A stretch of 39,891 nt of DNA from Salinicola peritrichatus (GTDB taxonomy: Bacteria > Pseudomonadota > Gammaproteobacteria > Pseudomonadales > Halomonadaceae): positions 1 to 39,891 of the forward strand of contig NZ_PZJU01000057.1 in assembly GCF_003206715.1 (NCBI RefSeq), in the 5' to 3' direction. A program made the translations under genes and the position numbers. The notes beneath the pieces are model-generated. The model was not told the DNA's origin. It did not search any database and saw nothing but the letters and a program-made list of their open reading frames with translations. Position 1 is the first letter of the stretch, and every line of letters starts with the position of its first letter. Shown piece by piece: positions 1 to 8,223 of the stretch.

Positions 1-2
1 TC

Positions 3-17
3 AGGCACGAAGTGCCT
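3..17. other. Short perfect hairpin at the left edge
   Basis: AGGCAC-GAA-GTGCCT is a perfect 6-bp stem followed by a pyrimidine-rich stretch (TTCTTCCCTCTTC). It may be the terminator of a gene lying outside the window. A second hairpin, CCGGGC-GCA-GCCCGG, lies at about 79-93, just before the first gene's ribosome binding site. Neither has a clean U-tract, so terminator function is only an inference. Confidence 0.35.
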
Positions 18-112
18 TTCTTCCCTCTTCTAGCTTCCAGGCGCGCAGCGCCGTACTTCAACTGATGACTTTCAACTCCGGGCGCAGCCCGGGCTGTAAA
101 CGAGGAGATTGC

Positions 113-958
113 ATGAAACTGCTACGCCACGGCCCCAAGGGCCAGGAAAAGCCCGGCCTGATCGATGCCGATGGTGTCGTCCGCGACCTCTCGGGCCAGA
201 TCGATGACATCGCCGGCGACGTGCTCTCCGACTCGGGCCTGGCACGGCTGGCGCAGATCGATCCCGCCAGCCTGCCGGAAGTGGCCGCCGGTACGCGCCT
301 CGGCCCTTGCGTCGGTCGCGTCGGCAAGTTCATCTGCATTGGCCTCAACTACTCCGACCATGCCGCCGAGACCGGCGCCGAAGTCCCCGCAGAACCGGTG
401 ATCTTCAACAAGTGGACCAGCGCCATCTGCGGCCCCAACGACGACGTGGAAATTCCCCGCGGCTCCGAAAAGACCGACTGGGAAGTGGAACTCGGCGTGA
501 TCATCGGCAAGGGCGGACGCTATATCGACGAGGCGGACGCCATGAGCCATATCGCCGGCTACTGTGTGGTCAACGACGTCTCCGAGCGCGAATACCAGCT
601 CGAGCGCTGCGGCACCTGGGACAAGGGCAAGGGCTGCGACACCTTCGGCCCGCTCGGCCCGTGGCTGGTGACCCGCGATGAGATCGCCGATCCGCACGAC
701 CTGTCCATGTGGCTCGAGGTCGACGGCAAGCGCTACCAGGACGGCTCGACCCGGACCATGGTGTTCCAGGTGCCGCATCTGGTCGCTTATCTCAGCCGCT
801 TCATGAGTCTGCAGCCGGGCGACGTGATCTCCACCGGCACGCCGCCGGGCGTCGGTATGGGCCAGAACCCCAAGGTCTTCCTCAAGCCGGGCCAGACCAT
901 GCGTTTAGGCATCGAGGGCTTGGGCGAACAGCAGCAACGCTGCGTCGAGAGCCAATGA
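113..958 (+). CDS. Fumarylacetoacetate hydrolase (FAH) family protein, probably a 2,4-diketo-3-deoxy-aldonate hydrolase type
   Basis: This is a 281-residue protein of the FAH superfamily. Members hydrolyse or cleave C-C bonds in 2,4-dioxo acids or dehydrate 2-keto-3-deoxy acids, using a divalent metal in the cytoplasm. The family core begins near residue 65 with GLNYSDHAAE. The expected acidic metal ligands are visible as E124 and E126 in WEVE and D155 in VVNDVSERE. The STGTPPGVG signature lies near the C-terminus. The ATG at 113 is chosen over the upstream ATG at 65 because GAGGAG (102-107) sits at good spacing and family similarity starts at MKLL. The length and the pairing with sugar-acid genes fit the 2,4-diketo-3-deoxy-L-fuconate or L-rhamnonate hydrolase group, which yields pyruvate plus lactate. 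It is followed by lgoD across a 126-bp gap containing a hairpin. The exact substrate is inferred. Confidence 0.85.
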   Translation: MKLLRHGPKGQEKPGLIDADGVVRDLSGQIDDIAGDVLSDSGLARLAQIDPASLPEVAAGTRLGPCVGRVGKFICIGLNYSDHAAETGAEVPAEPVIFNKWTSAICGPNDDVEIPRGSEKTDWEVELGVIIGKGGRYIDEADAMSHIAGYCVVNDVSEREYQLERCGTWDKGKGCDTFGPLGPWLVTRDEIADPHDLSMWLEVDGKRYQDGSTRTMVFQVPHLVAYLSRFMSLQPGDVISTGTPPGVGMGQNPKVFLKPGQTMRLGIEGLGEQQQRCVESQ

Positions 959-971
959 TCTAACAGTCACT

Positions 972-992
972 CCGCTCGACCTTGTCGAGCGG
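972..992 (+). other. Intercistronic hairpin between the FAH gene and lgoD
   Basis: CCGCTCGA and TCGAGCGG form a perfect 8-bp stem around a 5-base loop, 13 bases after the FAH stop codon. No T-run follows, so it looks more like an mRNA-stabilising or attenuating stem than a full intrinsic terminator. It could uncouple expression of the FAH gene from the downstream lgoD-uxaA-uxaB genes. Confidence 0.45.
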
Positions 993-1084
993 ATGATGCC
1001 ACCGACATTGGCCTGACCTTTGATCCTCTTTCTCTCGAATAAACAGTGCGAACTTTCTGTAACCACGCTATGAGGAGCGCACCC

Positions 1085-2131
1085 ATGCAAGTCGTCGTCT
1101 GTTCGAAGCCGAACGAGATGGCCGTGATCGACAAGCCGGTGCCGGCTTGCGCTTCCGGCGAGGCGTTGGTCGCCATTCGGCGTATCGGCATCTGCGGTAC
1201 CGATATCCACGCCTTCGGTGGCAACCAACCGTATTTCGTCTATCCGCGCGTGCTGGGTCATGAGTTGAGTGGTGAGGTCGTGGCAACCGCCGACGACGTC
1301 GACACCGGCCTCGTCGGCCAGGCGGTCTACGTCATTCCCTATCTTCACTGCGGTGAATGCCGCGCCTGTCGGCGGGGCCGCACCAACTGCTGCCAGCATC
1401 TCGAAGTGGTCGGCGTTCATCGCGACGGCGGCATGGCGGAATACCTGAACGTGCCCGCCGCGCACTTGGTTCCGGTGCCGTCGCTGACGCCGGAGCAACT
1501 GGCATTGGTGGAATGCCAGGCGATCGGCGCCCATGCCGTGCGCCGTGGGCAGGTCGAACGCGACGAACTGGTCGTGGTGGTCGGTGCCGGACCGATCGGC
1601 ATCGGCGTGCTGCAGGTGGCCAAGAGCCGCGGCGCGCGGGTGGCGATGGTCGACACCAACCGCCAGCGTCTCGATCTGTGCCGCGACGAGCTGGGCGCGG
1701 ACGTCGTGTGGCATGCCATCGACGATGACGTCGTCGCCGAGATCGAGGCGATCAACGACGGCGCGCTGGCCGACGTGGTGTTCGATGCTACCGGCAATCC
1801 CGAGGCGATGAATCGTGGCTTCGACCTCGCCGGCCATGGCGGGCGTTACGTGCTGGTCAGCATCGTCAAAGCGGATATCACCTTCAGCGATCCCGACTTC
1901 CACAAGAAGGAACTGACGCTGCTGGCCAGCCGCAACGCCACGCGGGAGGACTTCGAGACCGTGACGCGCCTGATGGCCAGCGGCGAACTGAAGACCGACC
2001 CCTTGATCACCCATCGCGGACAACTCGAGGATCTGCCCGAGTTGATGCCGAAGTGGTGCGCGCCGGACAGCGGCGTGATCAAGGCGATGGTGACGCTGGA
2101 CTCCGCCGGTGCCAGCGAGGTGATTGCATGA
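1085..2131 (+). CDS. lgoD: Zinc-dependent alcohol dehydrogenase, L-galactonate 5-dehydrogenase type (LgoD/YjjN-like)
   Basis: This 348-residue medium-chain dehydrogenase probably oxidises L-galactonate to D-tagaturonate with NAD+. The N-terminal block GICGTDIHAFGGNQP, followed by YPRVLGHE, closely resembles E. coli YjjN/LgoD. Catalytic zinc ligands are C37, H59/E60 and E143. The structural-zinc cysteines are C89, C92, C95 and C103. The Rossmann glycine motif GAGPIGIG is at 167-174, and a SDPDFHKKE segment typical of this subgroup follows near residue 270. The ATG at 1085 is preferred to the upstream GTG at 1046 because GAGGAG (1072-1077) precedes it by 7 bases and similarity starts there. The stop overlaps the uxaA start (ATGA at 2128-2131), indicating translational coupling. 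With UxaB and UxaA it completes an L-galactonate-to-KDG route. An L-gulonate or related aldonate remains possible. Confidence 0.85.
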   Translation: MQVVVCSKPNEMAVIDKPVPACASGEALVAIRRIGICGTDIHAFGGNQPYFVYPRVLGHELSGEVVATADDVDTGLVGQAVYVIPYLHCGECRACRRGRTNCCQHLEVVGVHRDGGMAEYLNVPAAHLVPVPSLTPEQLALVECQAIGAHAVRRGQVERDELVVVVGAGPIGIGVLQVAKSRGARVAMVDTNRQRLDLCRDELGADVVWHAIDDDVVAEIEAINDGALADVVFDATGNPEAMNRGFDLAGHGGRYVLVSIVKADITFSDPDFHKKELTLLASRNATREDFETVTRLMASGELKTDPLITHRGQLEDLPELMPKWCAPDSGVIKAMVTLDSAGASEVIA

Positions 2132-3768
2132 GCCAATCCATCGTGACCGACAATCCCAGCCGCGTCAGCTTGCGCATCCATCCGCATGACAACGTCGCCG
2201 TCGCCCTGACCGATCTTCCCGCCGGACGCGAGGTCGAGATCGACGGCCGCACGCTGCGGCTCGCCGGCAACGTCCGCCACAAGCACAAGTTCGCGCTCGC
2301 GGCGCTGAGCCCGGGCGATATCGTCACCATGTACGGCGTGGTCGTCGGCAAGGCCACCCAGCCGATTGCCGAAGGTGGCGTCATCACCACCGACAATCTC
2401 GCCCACGCCACCGGCAACGACGACGCCCGGCCCGGCAGCAAGGGCTGGACACCGCCGGCGACGGATGCCTTCCAAGGCGTTACTTTCAACGGCTACCATC
2501 GCCCCGATGGCCGCGTGGGTACGGCCAATGTGTGGCTGGTGATTCCGCTGGTATTCTGCGAGAACCGCAACATCGAAGTGCTGCGTCAGTGCGTCGCCGA
2601 CGCCTTGGGCGACGATCCCTACCGCGACTACAAGCGCATGGCGCGCCAGATGCTGAGTGGCGAGGCCACGCAGGAGCCGTTCGAAGCCGACGCCCCCAGG
2701 CGCTTTCCCAACGTCGACGGCGTGCGCTTTCTGACTCACACCCTGGGCTGCGGCGGCACCGACGACGACGCCCTGGCACTGTGCCGGCTGCTGGCGGGTT
2801 ACATCTGCCATCCCAACGTGGCCGGCGCGACGGTACTGAGCCTCGGCTGCCAGAAGGCGCAGATTCAGATGCTCAAGGCCGCCGTGGCCGAGCGCGACCC
2901 ACAGGGCCTGAAGCGCGTCGACTATTTCGACCAGCAGTCCTCGCCCAGCGAAGCGGCGCTGATTCGCAACGCGCTGCAGTCGATATTCGACGGCCTGGCC
3001 GAAGCCGATCGCGTCATCCGCCAGCCGGCGCCGCTCTCCCAGCTCACGCTCGGCGTCGAGTGTGGCGGTTCGGACGGCTTCTCCGGCATTTCCGCCAATC
3101 CGCTGGTCGGCGGCGTGGTCGATCGTCTCGTCGCGCTCGGCGGCAGCGGCATCTTGAGCGAGTTTCCCGAACTCTGCGGCGTCGAGCACGAACTCGTCGC
3201 GCGCTGCGTCGACGGCGCCGTCGCCGAGCGCTTTCGTGAGCTGATGCAAGCTTATCAACGCCATGCCGAAGCAGTGGGCGCCGATTTCGCCATGAATCCC
3301 TCGCCGGGCAACATTCGCGACGGTCTGATTACCGACGCGATGAAATCCGCCGGCGCGGCCAAGAAAGGCGGCGACAGCCCGGTGGTCGACGTCCTCGAAT
3401 ACACCGAGCCGCATCGCCGCGCCGGGCTCAGCCTGCTCTGCACGCCGGGCAACGACGTCGAATCCACCACCGCGCTGGCCGGCTCCGGCGCCAACCTGAT
3501 CCTGTTCACCACCGGCCTCGGCACGCCCACCGGCAACCCGGTGGCGCCGGTGCTCAAGATCGCCAGCAACAGCGAACTCGCCAACCGCATGAGCGACATC
3601 ATCGATTTCGACGCCGGGCCCATCGTGCGCGGCGAACGCTCCATAGACGAGCTCGCCGACGAGCTGCTCCGGTTGTGTATCGACACCGCTTCGGGACGCA
3701 ACCCATCGCGAGCCCAGCGACTCTTCCAGCACGACTTCATCCCCTGGAAGCGCGGGGTTTCCCTGTGA
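2128..3768 (+). CDS. uxaA: Altronate dehydratase
   Basis: This 546-residue protein of the UxaA/GarD family dehydrates D-altronate to 2-keto-3-deoxy-D-gluconate. The N-terminal SAF-like domain (about residues 15-95) contains HPHDNVAVAL and a KHKFAL segment, as in E. coli UxaA. The large C-terminal domain carries THTLGCGGTDDD, the hallmark LGVECGGSDGFSGISANP and a late FTTGLGTPTG segment. It is about 50 residues longer than the E. coli enzyme, mostly through an insertion near residues 150-200. It starts inside the lgoD stop codon and its own stop overlaps the GTG start of uxaB, so lgoD-uxaA-uxaB is tightly coupled. The altronate substrate is well supported by the neighbouring uxaB; another hexonate cannot be excluded. 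Confidence 0.88.
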   Translation: MSQSIVTDNPSRVSLRIHPHDNVAVALTDLPAGREVEIDGRTLRLAGNVRHKHKFALAALSPGDIVTMYGVVVGKATQPIAEGGVITTDNLAHATGNDDARPGSKGWTPPATDAFQGVTFNGYHRPDGRVGTANVWLVIPLVFCENRNIEVLRQCVADALGDDPYRDYKRMARQMLSGEATQEPFEADAPRRFPNVDGVRFLTHTLGCGGTDDDALALCRLLAGYICHPNVAGATVLSLGCQKAQIQMLKAAVAERDPQGLKRVDYFDQQSSPSEAALIRNALQSIFDGLAEADRVIRQPAPLSQLTLGVECGGSDGFSGISANPLVGGVVDRLVALGGSGILSEFPELCGVEHELVARCVDGAVAERFRELMQAYQRHAEAVGADFAMNPSPGNIRDGLITDAMKSAGAAKKGGDSPVVDVLEYTEPHRRAGLSLLCTPGNDVESTTALAGSGANLILFTTGLGTPTGNPVAPVLKIASNSELANRMSDIIDFDAGPIVRGERSIDELADELLRLCIDTASGRNPSRAQRLFQHDFIPWKRGVSL

Positions 3769-4907
3769 ATTTCGCCATGGACCGAAATGCCATCCGTGAC
3801 GCCGGTATCGTCCAGTTCGGCACCGGGCGCTTCCTGCTTGCCCATGTCGATGCACTCGTTGGCGAGTCGCTGGCAGCGGGCGAAAGCGAAGATCGCATTC
3901 TCGTCGTGCAGAGTTCGACGCGGGAGGAAGGCAAACGCAAGGCGCGGCTGCTGGCCGAGCGGCGCCGCTACCCGGTCCGGATTCGCGGCAGGCGCAACGG
4001 CGAGACGATCGACCGCGAACAGACGGTCGACAGCATCGCCGGCTGCCTGATCGCCGCCGAGCAATGGCAAGCGCTCGAACGCCATTTCATCGAGCACGCG
4101 CGCATCGTCGTTTCCAACACCGCCGACAACGGCTACGACGTCGGCGACGACTCGAGCCTTGCCGACGTCCCGCAGAGCTTTCCCGGCAAGCTGACCCGGC
4201 TTTTGCGCGCACGCTTCGAGGCCGGCAACGACGGCCTGACGCTACTGCCTTGCGAGCTGATCGAGCACAACGGCCAGCGGCTGAAATCGTTGGTCACGGG
4301 CCTCGCCCAGCGCGACGGCGCCGGAAAAGCCGATAACGACGCCTTCCTCGCCTGGCTCGAGTCGCGCTGCGTGTGGGCCGACACGCTGGTCGACCGTATC
4401 GTCTCGGCACCGCTGGAGCCGCTCGGCGCCGTCTCCGAACCCTATGCGCTATGGGCGATCGCGCGTCGGCCCGGCATGGCCGTGCCCTGCACGCATCCGG
4501 ATGTGGAGATCGTCGACGACCTGACGCCACAGACGCTGTGCAAGCTGCACATTCTCAACCTGGCACACACCTTCCTGGTCCATCGCTGGCAACGCGCCGG
4601 TTGGCCAGTCGAATTCGTGCGCGAGGCAATGACGTGCCCCGAGCTGATCGAACCGCTGCAAGCCGTGCTGGAAAGCGAAGTGCTGCCCACGCTGGCAACC
4701 CAACTGCCCGGCGAACGCCTGCGGGAGTATCGCGACGTCACGCTGGAACGCTTCGCCAACCCGTTCCTCGATCATCGGCTTGCCGACATCGCCCAGAATC
4801 ACGACGCCAAGCTGACCCGGCGAATTCAGCCGGTGGTGGAGATGGCGCGAAAACTGGGGCACGACACCCCTGCCCTCGACGAGGCGCTGGCGACCAAAGA
4901 CGCATAG
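3765..4907 (+). CDS. uxaB: Tagaturonate reductase (altronate oxidoreductase), mannitol dehydrogenase family
   Basis: A 380-residue member of the polyol-specific long-chain dehydrogenase family, which reduces D-tagaturonate to D-altronate with NADH. The Rossmann segment VQFGTGRFLLAHVD lies at the N-terminus. The C-terminal domain carries the family signature region KLHILNLAHTFLV (about residue 260), with the catalytic Lys at its head. The GTG at 3765 overlaps the uxaA stop (GTGA) and is the most likely start; an ATG at 3777 is the alternative. It is shorter than E. coli UxaB (about 480 residues) and may belong to a shorter branch, so fructuronate reductase activity is possible. Together with lgoD and uxaA it forms the middle step from L-galactonate to KDG. 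Confidence 0.8.
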   Translation: MNFAMDRNAIRDAGIVQFGTGRFLLAHVDALVGESLAAGESEDRILVVQSSTREEGKRKARLLAERRRYPVRIRGRRNGETIDREQTVDSIAGCLIAAEQWQALERHFIEHARIVVSNTADNGYDVGDDSSLADVPQSFPGKLTRLLRARFEAGNDGLTLLPCELIEHNGQRLKSLVTGLAQRDGAGKADNDAFLAWLESRCVWADTLVDRIVSAPLEPLGAVSEPYALWAIARRPGMAVPCTHPDVEIVDDLTPQTLCKLHILNLAHTFLVHRWQRAGWPVEFVREAMTCPELIEPLQAVLESEVLPTLATQLPGERLREYRDVTLERFANPFLDHRLADIAQNHDAKLTRRIQPVVEMARKLGHDTPALDEALATKDA

Positions 4908-5006
4908 TCAGCGACATCCGAAAGGCATCACAACGAGTCACGACGAACGCCACAACGAAACCGCAACGCCACGACAACCATTGAATTGAGACATCAGGAG
5001 CACGCC

Positions 5007-6002
5007 ATGACCCAGAATCGATTCGTTCATTTGACCGCTTCGCTCACCCTGGCCGGGCTGACCGCCCTCGCAGCCGCCACGCCGGCGCTGGCGGCCACCG
5101 AAATTCGCGTCGCCTACGGCAACCAGCCGGGCGAACCGGTCGACGTGGCCGTCAAGGCCTGGGCCGAGCGCGTCAATGAGGAGAGCAACGGCGAACTGAC
5201 ACTGCAGGCTTTCCCCGCCAGCCAGCTCGGCGGCGAAACCGAAGTGATGGAGCAGGCGCGCTTCGGCTCGCCGTTGATCACCATTACCGCCTACTCGAAC
5301 TTCATGAGTTCGGTGCCGGACCTGGCCGTGCTGGACGCGCCCTACCTGGCCGACGATTTCGACAGCAAGCTCAAGGTCTTCGACTCCGACTGGTTCGCCG
5401 AGCAGGAGAAGAAGGTCGAGGAATCCGGCTACCACATCGTGATTCCCAATACCGTCTACGGCGTGCGTCACCTGCTCTCCCGCGAGCCGGTATCGACGCC
5501 GGACGACCTTTCCGGGGTCAAGATCCGGGTGCAGAACTCGCAGATGTACGTGGCCGCGATCAGGGCGATGGGCGCCGTGCCGACGCCGATGTCGCTGGGC
5601 GACGTCTACCCGGCACTGGCCCAGGGCCTGGTCGATGGCGTCGAGAATCCGCTGCCGGTGCTCTATGGCGGCAAGTTCTATGAAGTGGTCAAGAACCTCA
5701 ATCTGACCGCACACATGCACACCGTCGCGCCCTTCGTCACCGGCCAGGCATTCTGGGAGCAGCTGAGCCCCGATGAGCAGCAGATCCTGACCGAAACCGG
5801 CCAGGAGATGGCGCAGAACCTGCGCGGCCTGGTCGAGAAGGAGACCGACAAATCGCTACAGCAGCTGAAGGATGCCGGCGTCCAGGTGCATGAGGTCGAT
5901 ACCGCGCCGTTCCGCGAGCGCGCCCAGGAGGAGATTCCCAAGGCGTTCCCGCAGTGGAGCGATGGGTTGTATCAAGAGGTCAGCAATATCATCAACGGCT
6001 AG
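5007..6002 (+). CDS. TRAP transporter substrate-binding protein (DctP family), copy 1
   Basis: A 331-residue periplasmic receptor of a tripartite ATP-independent transporter. A Sec signal peptide runs to about residue 30 (positive start, TLAGLTALAAATPALA, cleavage after ALA). The DctP fold is recognisable from AWAERVNEESNGELTLQAFPASQLGGETE and LSGVKIRVQNSQMYVAAIRAMGAVPTPM. The Arg of KIRVQ is the usual carboxylate-binding residue. The ATG at 5007 is preceded by AGGAG (4996-5000). The uxaB stop lies 99 bp upstream. Genomic context suggests a sugar acid such as L-galactonate or another hexonate as ligand. A long spacer with a stem-loop separates it from dctQ. Confidence 0.9.
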   Translation: MTQNRFVHLTASLTLAGLTALAAATPALAATEIRVAYGNQPGEPVDVAVKAWAERVNEESNGELTLQAFPASQLGGETEVMEQARFGSPLITITAYSNFMSSVPDLAVLDAPYLADDFDSKLKVFDSDWFAEQEKKVEESGYHIVIPNTVYGVRHLLSREPVSTPDDLSGVKIRVQNSQMYVAAIRAMGAVPTPMSLGDVYPALAQGLVDGVENPLPVLYGGKFYEVVKNLNLTAHMHTVAPFVTGQAFWEQLSPDEQQILTETGQEMAQNLRGLVEKETDKSLQQLKDAGVQVHEVDTAPFRERAQEEIPKAFPQWSDGLYQEVSNIING

Positions 6003-6080
6003 TCTCGATGCCTGCGCGAGCGAATCGCGGCGTTGCGCGGGGCTCGAAGCCCTCGCCTAACACCCCGTTATGTCTCGTGT

Positions 6081-6150
6081 GACTCGTAGCCTTCGGCAAC
6101 TCGCCCTTACGGGCCGCCCTACGGGCGTTCTCTCCGCTGCGCTACGAGTC
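6081..6150 (+). other. Large stem-loop in the dctP-dctQ spacer
   Basis: GACTCGTAGC (6081-6090) and GCTACGAGTC (6141-6150) are perfect 10-bp inverted repeats. They enclose an inner pair of CCCT(T)ACGGGC direct/inverted repeats. The 251-bp spacer around it has no convincing gene. Such stems after a binding-protein gene commonly protect its mRNA, giving more receptor than membrane subunits; that role here is inferred. The sequence could also be a dispersed REP-type repeat. Confidence 0.5.
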
Positions 6151-6253
6151 TGCGCCCCGCGCGCCTTGCGCTTCATCTCGCTCGGCTATCGATCCTCCGT
6201 TGTTTAACGCTGCGACGTGGGCTGTTGTTCACGCCCTTAGGAGTTGAATATTC

Positions 6254-6766
6254 ATGCAAACGCTTTTCAAGGCCATCGACCGCGTGATGCGGCTCGATGA
6301 GGTTATCGCCAGTCTGGCGCTGTTCGGACTGTTCGTGGTCGCCATCGCCAACGTCTTCATGCGCTATCTGTTCTCCGCGCCGCTGGCCTGGAGCGAGGAG
6401 ATTCTACAACTGCTGCTGGTATGGTCGACCTTCCTCGGCGCCAGCGCCCTGGTGCGACGCAACGAGCATGTGCTGATCGGCCTGCTTAACGACAAGCTGC
6501 CGGCACGGCTGGCGCGCTGGAACGTGCGCATTTTCAATATCGGTATCGTCATGCTCTGCGCCCTGGCGATGCTGGTGTGGGGGCTGGAACTGCTGCCGTT
6601 CTCGCGCTTTCGCAGTACGCCGATGCTGCAGATTCCCTACTACTGGATTCACGTCGCCGTACCGATCAGCGCAGCGCTGATGCTCTACCACAGCCTGGTG
6701 CGGCTGATTACCAACGATCGGGAGGTGTCGACCGCATCCGACGCCCCCGCGCTTGCCGATCAATAA
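6254..6766 (+). CDS. TRAP transporter small membrane subunit (DctQ family), copy 1
   Basis: A 170-residue inner-membrane protein with four predicted helices: about 18-38, 52-70 (with the conserved LAWSEEILQLLLVWSTFLGAS), 95-115 and 130-150. The W-x-E-E motif near residue 46 is characteristic of DctQ subunits. AGGAG (6239-6243) precedes the ATG at 10-base spacing. It pairs with the large DctM subunit that follows and with the receptor upstream. Confidence 0.9.
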   Translation: MQTLFKAIDRVMRLDEVIASLALFGLFVVAIANVFMRYLFSAPLAWSEEILQLLLVWSTFLGASALVRRNEHVLIGLLNDKLPARLARWNVRIFNIGIVMLCALAMLVWGLELLPFSRFRSTPMLQIPYYWIHVAVPISAALMLYHSLVRLITNDREVSTASDAPALADQ

Positions 6767-6779
6767 CAGGGGTGATGTG

Positions 6780-8063
6780 ATGGCCGTCGGTTTCGCGCTC
6801 GTCGCTCTGTTCGTTCTGTTCTGTCTGGGGGCGCCCGTCGCGTTCGCGCTGTTCGCCTCCAGCCTGGTCTACTTTCTGGTCGGCGCCGATCAGCCCATGG
6901 TGATGCTGATCCAGCGCCTGGCCGGCGGGCTGGAGTCGATCTCGCTGTTGGCGATTCCGTTCTTCATCATGGCCGGCGTATTCATGAATCACTCCGGCAT
7001 CACCGACCGGCTGTTGAAGCTCGCCGAACTGCTGACCCGGCGCCTGCATGGCGGCCTGGCCCAGGCCAACGTGCTGCTGAGTACCTTCATGGGCGGGCTA
7101 TCGGGGTCCAACATCGCCGATGCGGCGATGAACGCCAAGCTGCTGGTACCGAGCATGAACGCCGCGGGCTATCCCAAGGCGTTCTCCAGTGCCGTCACCG
7201 CTTCCTCGTCGCTGATCACCTCGACCATCCCGCCAGGCATTGCGCTGATCGTCTACGGCTACGTCAACAACGTTTCCATCGGGCGGCTGTTCCTGGCCGG
7301 CGTCGTGCCGGGCGTGCTGATGGCGATCGCGATGATGGTACTGGTGTCGATGCAGTGCCGCCGCAGGGGCTACCAACCGCCGCGTCGCGAACGCGTCACT
7401 CGTCACGAGTGGATCAGCGTGACCCGTGCCGGGATCATCGCCCTGCTGTTGCCGGTGGTGGTCATCGGCGGCATTCGTGTGGGTATCTTCACGCCCACCG
7501 AAGCGGGCGCGATGGCCGTGCTCTATGCGCTGATCGTCGGTCTGTTCGTCTACCGCGAAATGGGGCTGGGCAGTGTCGCGCTGGCAACCCGGGAATCGCT
7601 GATGGCCTCGGTCAACGTGCTGTTCATCATCGCGGTGGCCTCGGGCTTCGCGCGGGTATTGACCTGGGAGCAGATTCCGCAGCAGATTGCCTTGCTGCTG
7701 TCCTCCGGGGTGAACAGCGCGATCGCCTTCCTGCTGATCGCCAATGCGCTGCTGCTGATTCTGGGCATGTTTCTCGAGGGCAACGCCATTCTGATCGTGC
7801 TCTCGCCGCTGCTGGCGCCCGTCGCGGCCCAATTCGGCATCGATCCGGTGCACTTCGGCATCGTGTTCATTCTCAATGCCTCGATCGGCACCATCACGCC
7901 GCCGCTGGGGACGGTGATGTTCACCACCTGCAGCATTACCGGCGTCTCGATTCCCGATTTCATCCGCGCGGTGATGCCCTATTGGCTGCTGCTGGTCGGG
8001 TTGTTGCTGGTGGTGACCTTCGTACCGGCGATCTCGCTCGCATTGCCGAACTGGGTGTTCTGA
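6780..8063 (+). CDS. TRAP transporter large membrane subunit (DctM family), copy 1
   Basis: A 427-residue polytopic inner-membrane protein forming the translocation channel of a Na+-driven TRAP transporter. Family hallmarks include LLAIPFFIMAGVFMNHSGIT, the GLSGSNIADAAM segment with the following SSSLITSTIPPG, and the C-terminal NASIGTITPPLGTVMF repeat. The ATG at 6780 follows AGGGG (6768-6772). A GTG at 6777 and an in-frame ATG at 6753 that overlaps dctQ are less likely. It closes the L-galactonate-type operon; a hairpin lies directly behind it. Confidence 0.9.
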   Translation: MAVGFALVALFVLFCLGAPVAFALFASSLVYFLVGADQPMVMLIQRLAGGLESISLLAIPFFIMAGVFMNHSGITDRLLKLAELLTRRLHGGLAQANVLLSTFMGGLSGSNIADAAMNAKLLVPSMNAAGYPKAFSSAVTASSSLITSTIPPGIALIVYGYVNNVSIGRLFLAGVVPGVLMAIAMMVLVSMQCRRRGYQPPRRERVTRHEWISVTRAGIIALLLPVVVIGGIRVGIFTPTEAGAMAVLYALIVGLFVYREMGLGSVALATRESLMASVNVLFIIAVASGFARVLTWEQIPQQIALLLSSGVNSAIAFLLIANALLLILGMFLEGNAILIVLSPLLAPVAAQFGIDPVHFGIVFILNASIGTITPPLGTVMFTTCSITGVSIPDFIRAVMPYWLLLVGLLLVVTFVPAISLALPNWVF

Positions 8064-8068
8064 CCCCG

Positions 8069-8094
8069 TCCGGCGGTGCGATCATGCCGCCGGA
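8069..8094 (+). terminator. Probable terminator after the TRAP operon
   Basis: TCCGGCGG (8069-8076) and CCGCCGGA (8087-8094) are perfect 8-bp arms around a 10-base loop, 5 bases after the dctM stop. The following TTCCCT is only weakly U-rich. A second, weaker stem (GCCGGC/GCCGGT) follows near 8116-8130. It likely ends or reduces transcription before the GntR gene. Confidence 0.55.
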
Positions 8095-8175
8095 TTCCCT
8101 GCGACCATAGACGTAAGCCGGCCTTTGCCGGTCGCATCGTCGGGCATCCCACGGGTAAGATAAAGCTGAACGCGG

Positions 8176-8190
8176 GTAAGTTGAACATAT
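8176..8190. promoter_or_regulatory. Operator-like half-palindrome upstream of the GntR gene
   Basis: The sequence G-TAAGTTGAACATAT matches 13 of 14 bases of TATGTTGAACATAT at 20047-20060, and 11 of 14 of a second site at 20067-20080. It lies 34 bp before the GntR start, the expected place for autoregulation. The match is seen directly; binding by the GntR protein is inferred. Confidence 0.5.
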
Positions 8191-8223
8191 CCACGACAGA
8201 TTTCGCAGGCCGGGATTCCCATT

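Noticed and set aside
1490-2023. Long open frames on the opposite strand of lgoD, uxaA, xylD, deaD and others
   Set aside because: They are mirror frames in high-GC DNA. The opposite strand has recognised protein families with conserved catalytic residues throughout.
6061-6190. CRISPR-like repeats in the dctP-dctQ spacer
   Set aside because: Only one stem-loop with two short internal repeats is present. There is no regular repeat-spacer array and no cas gene.
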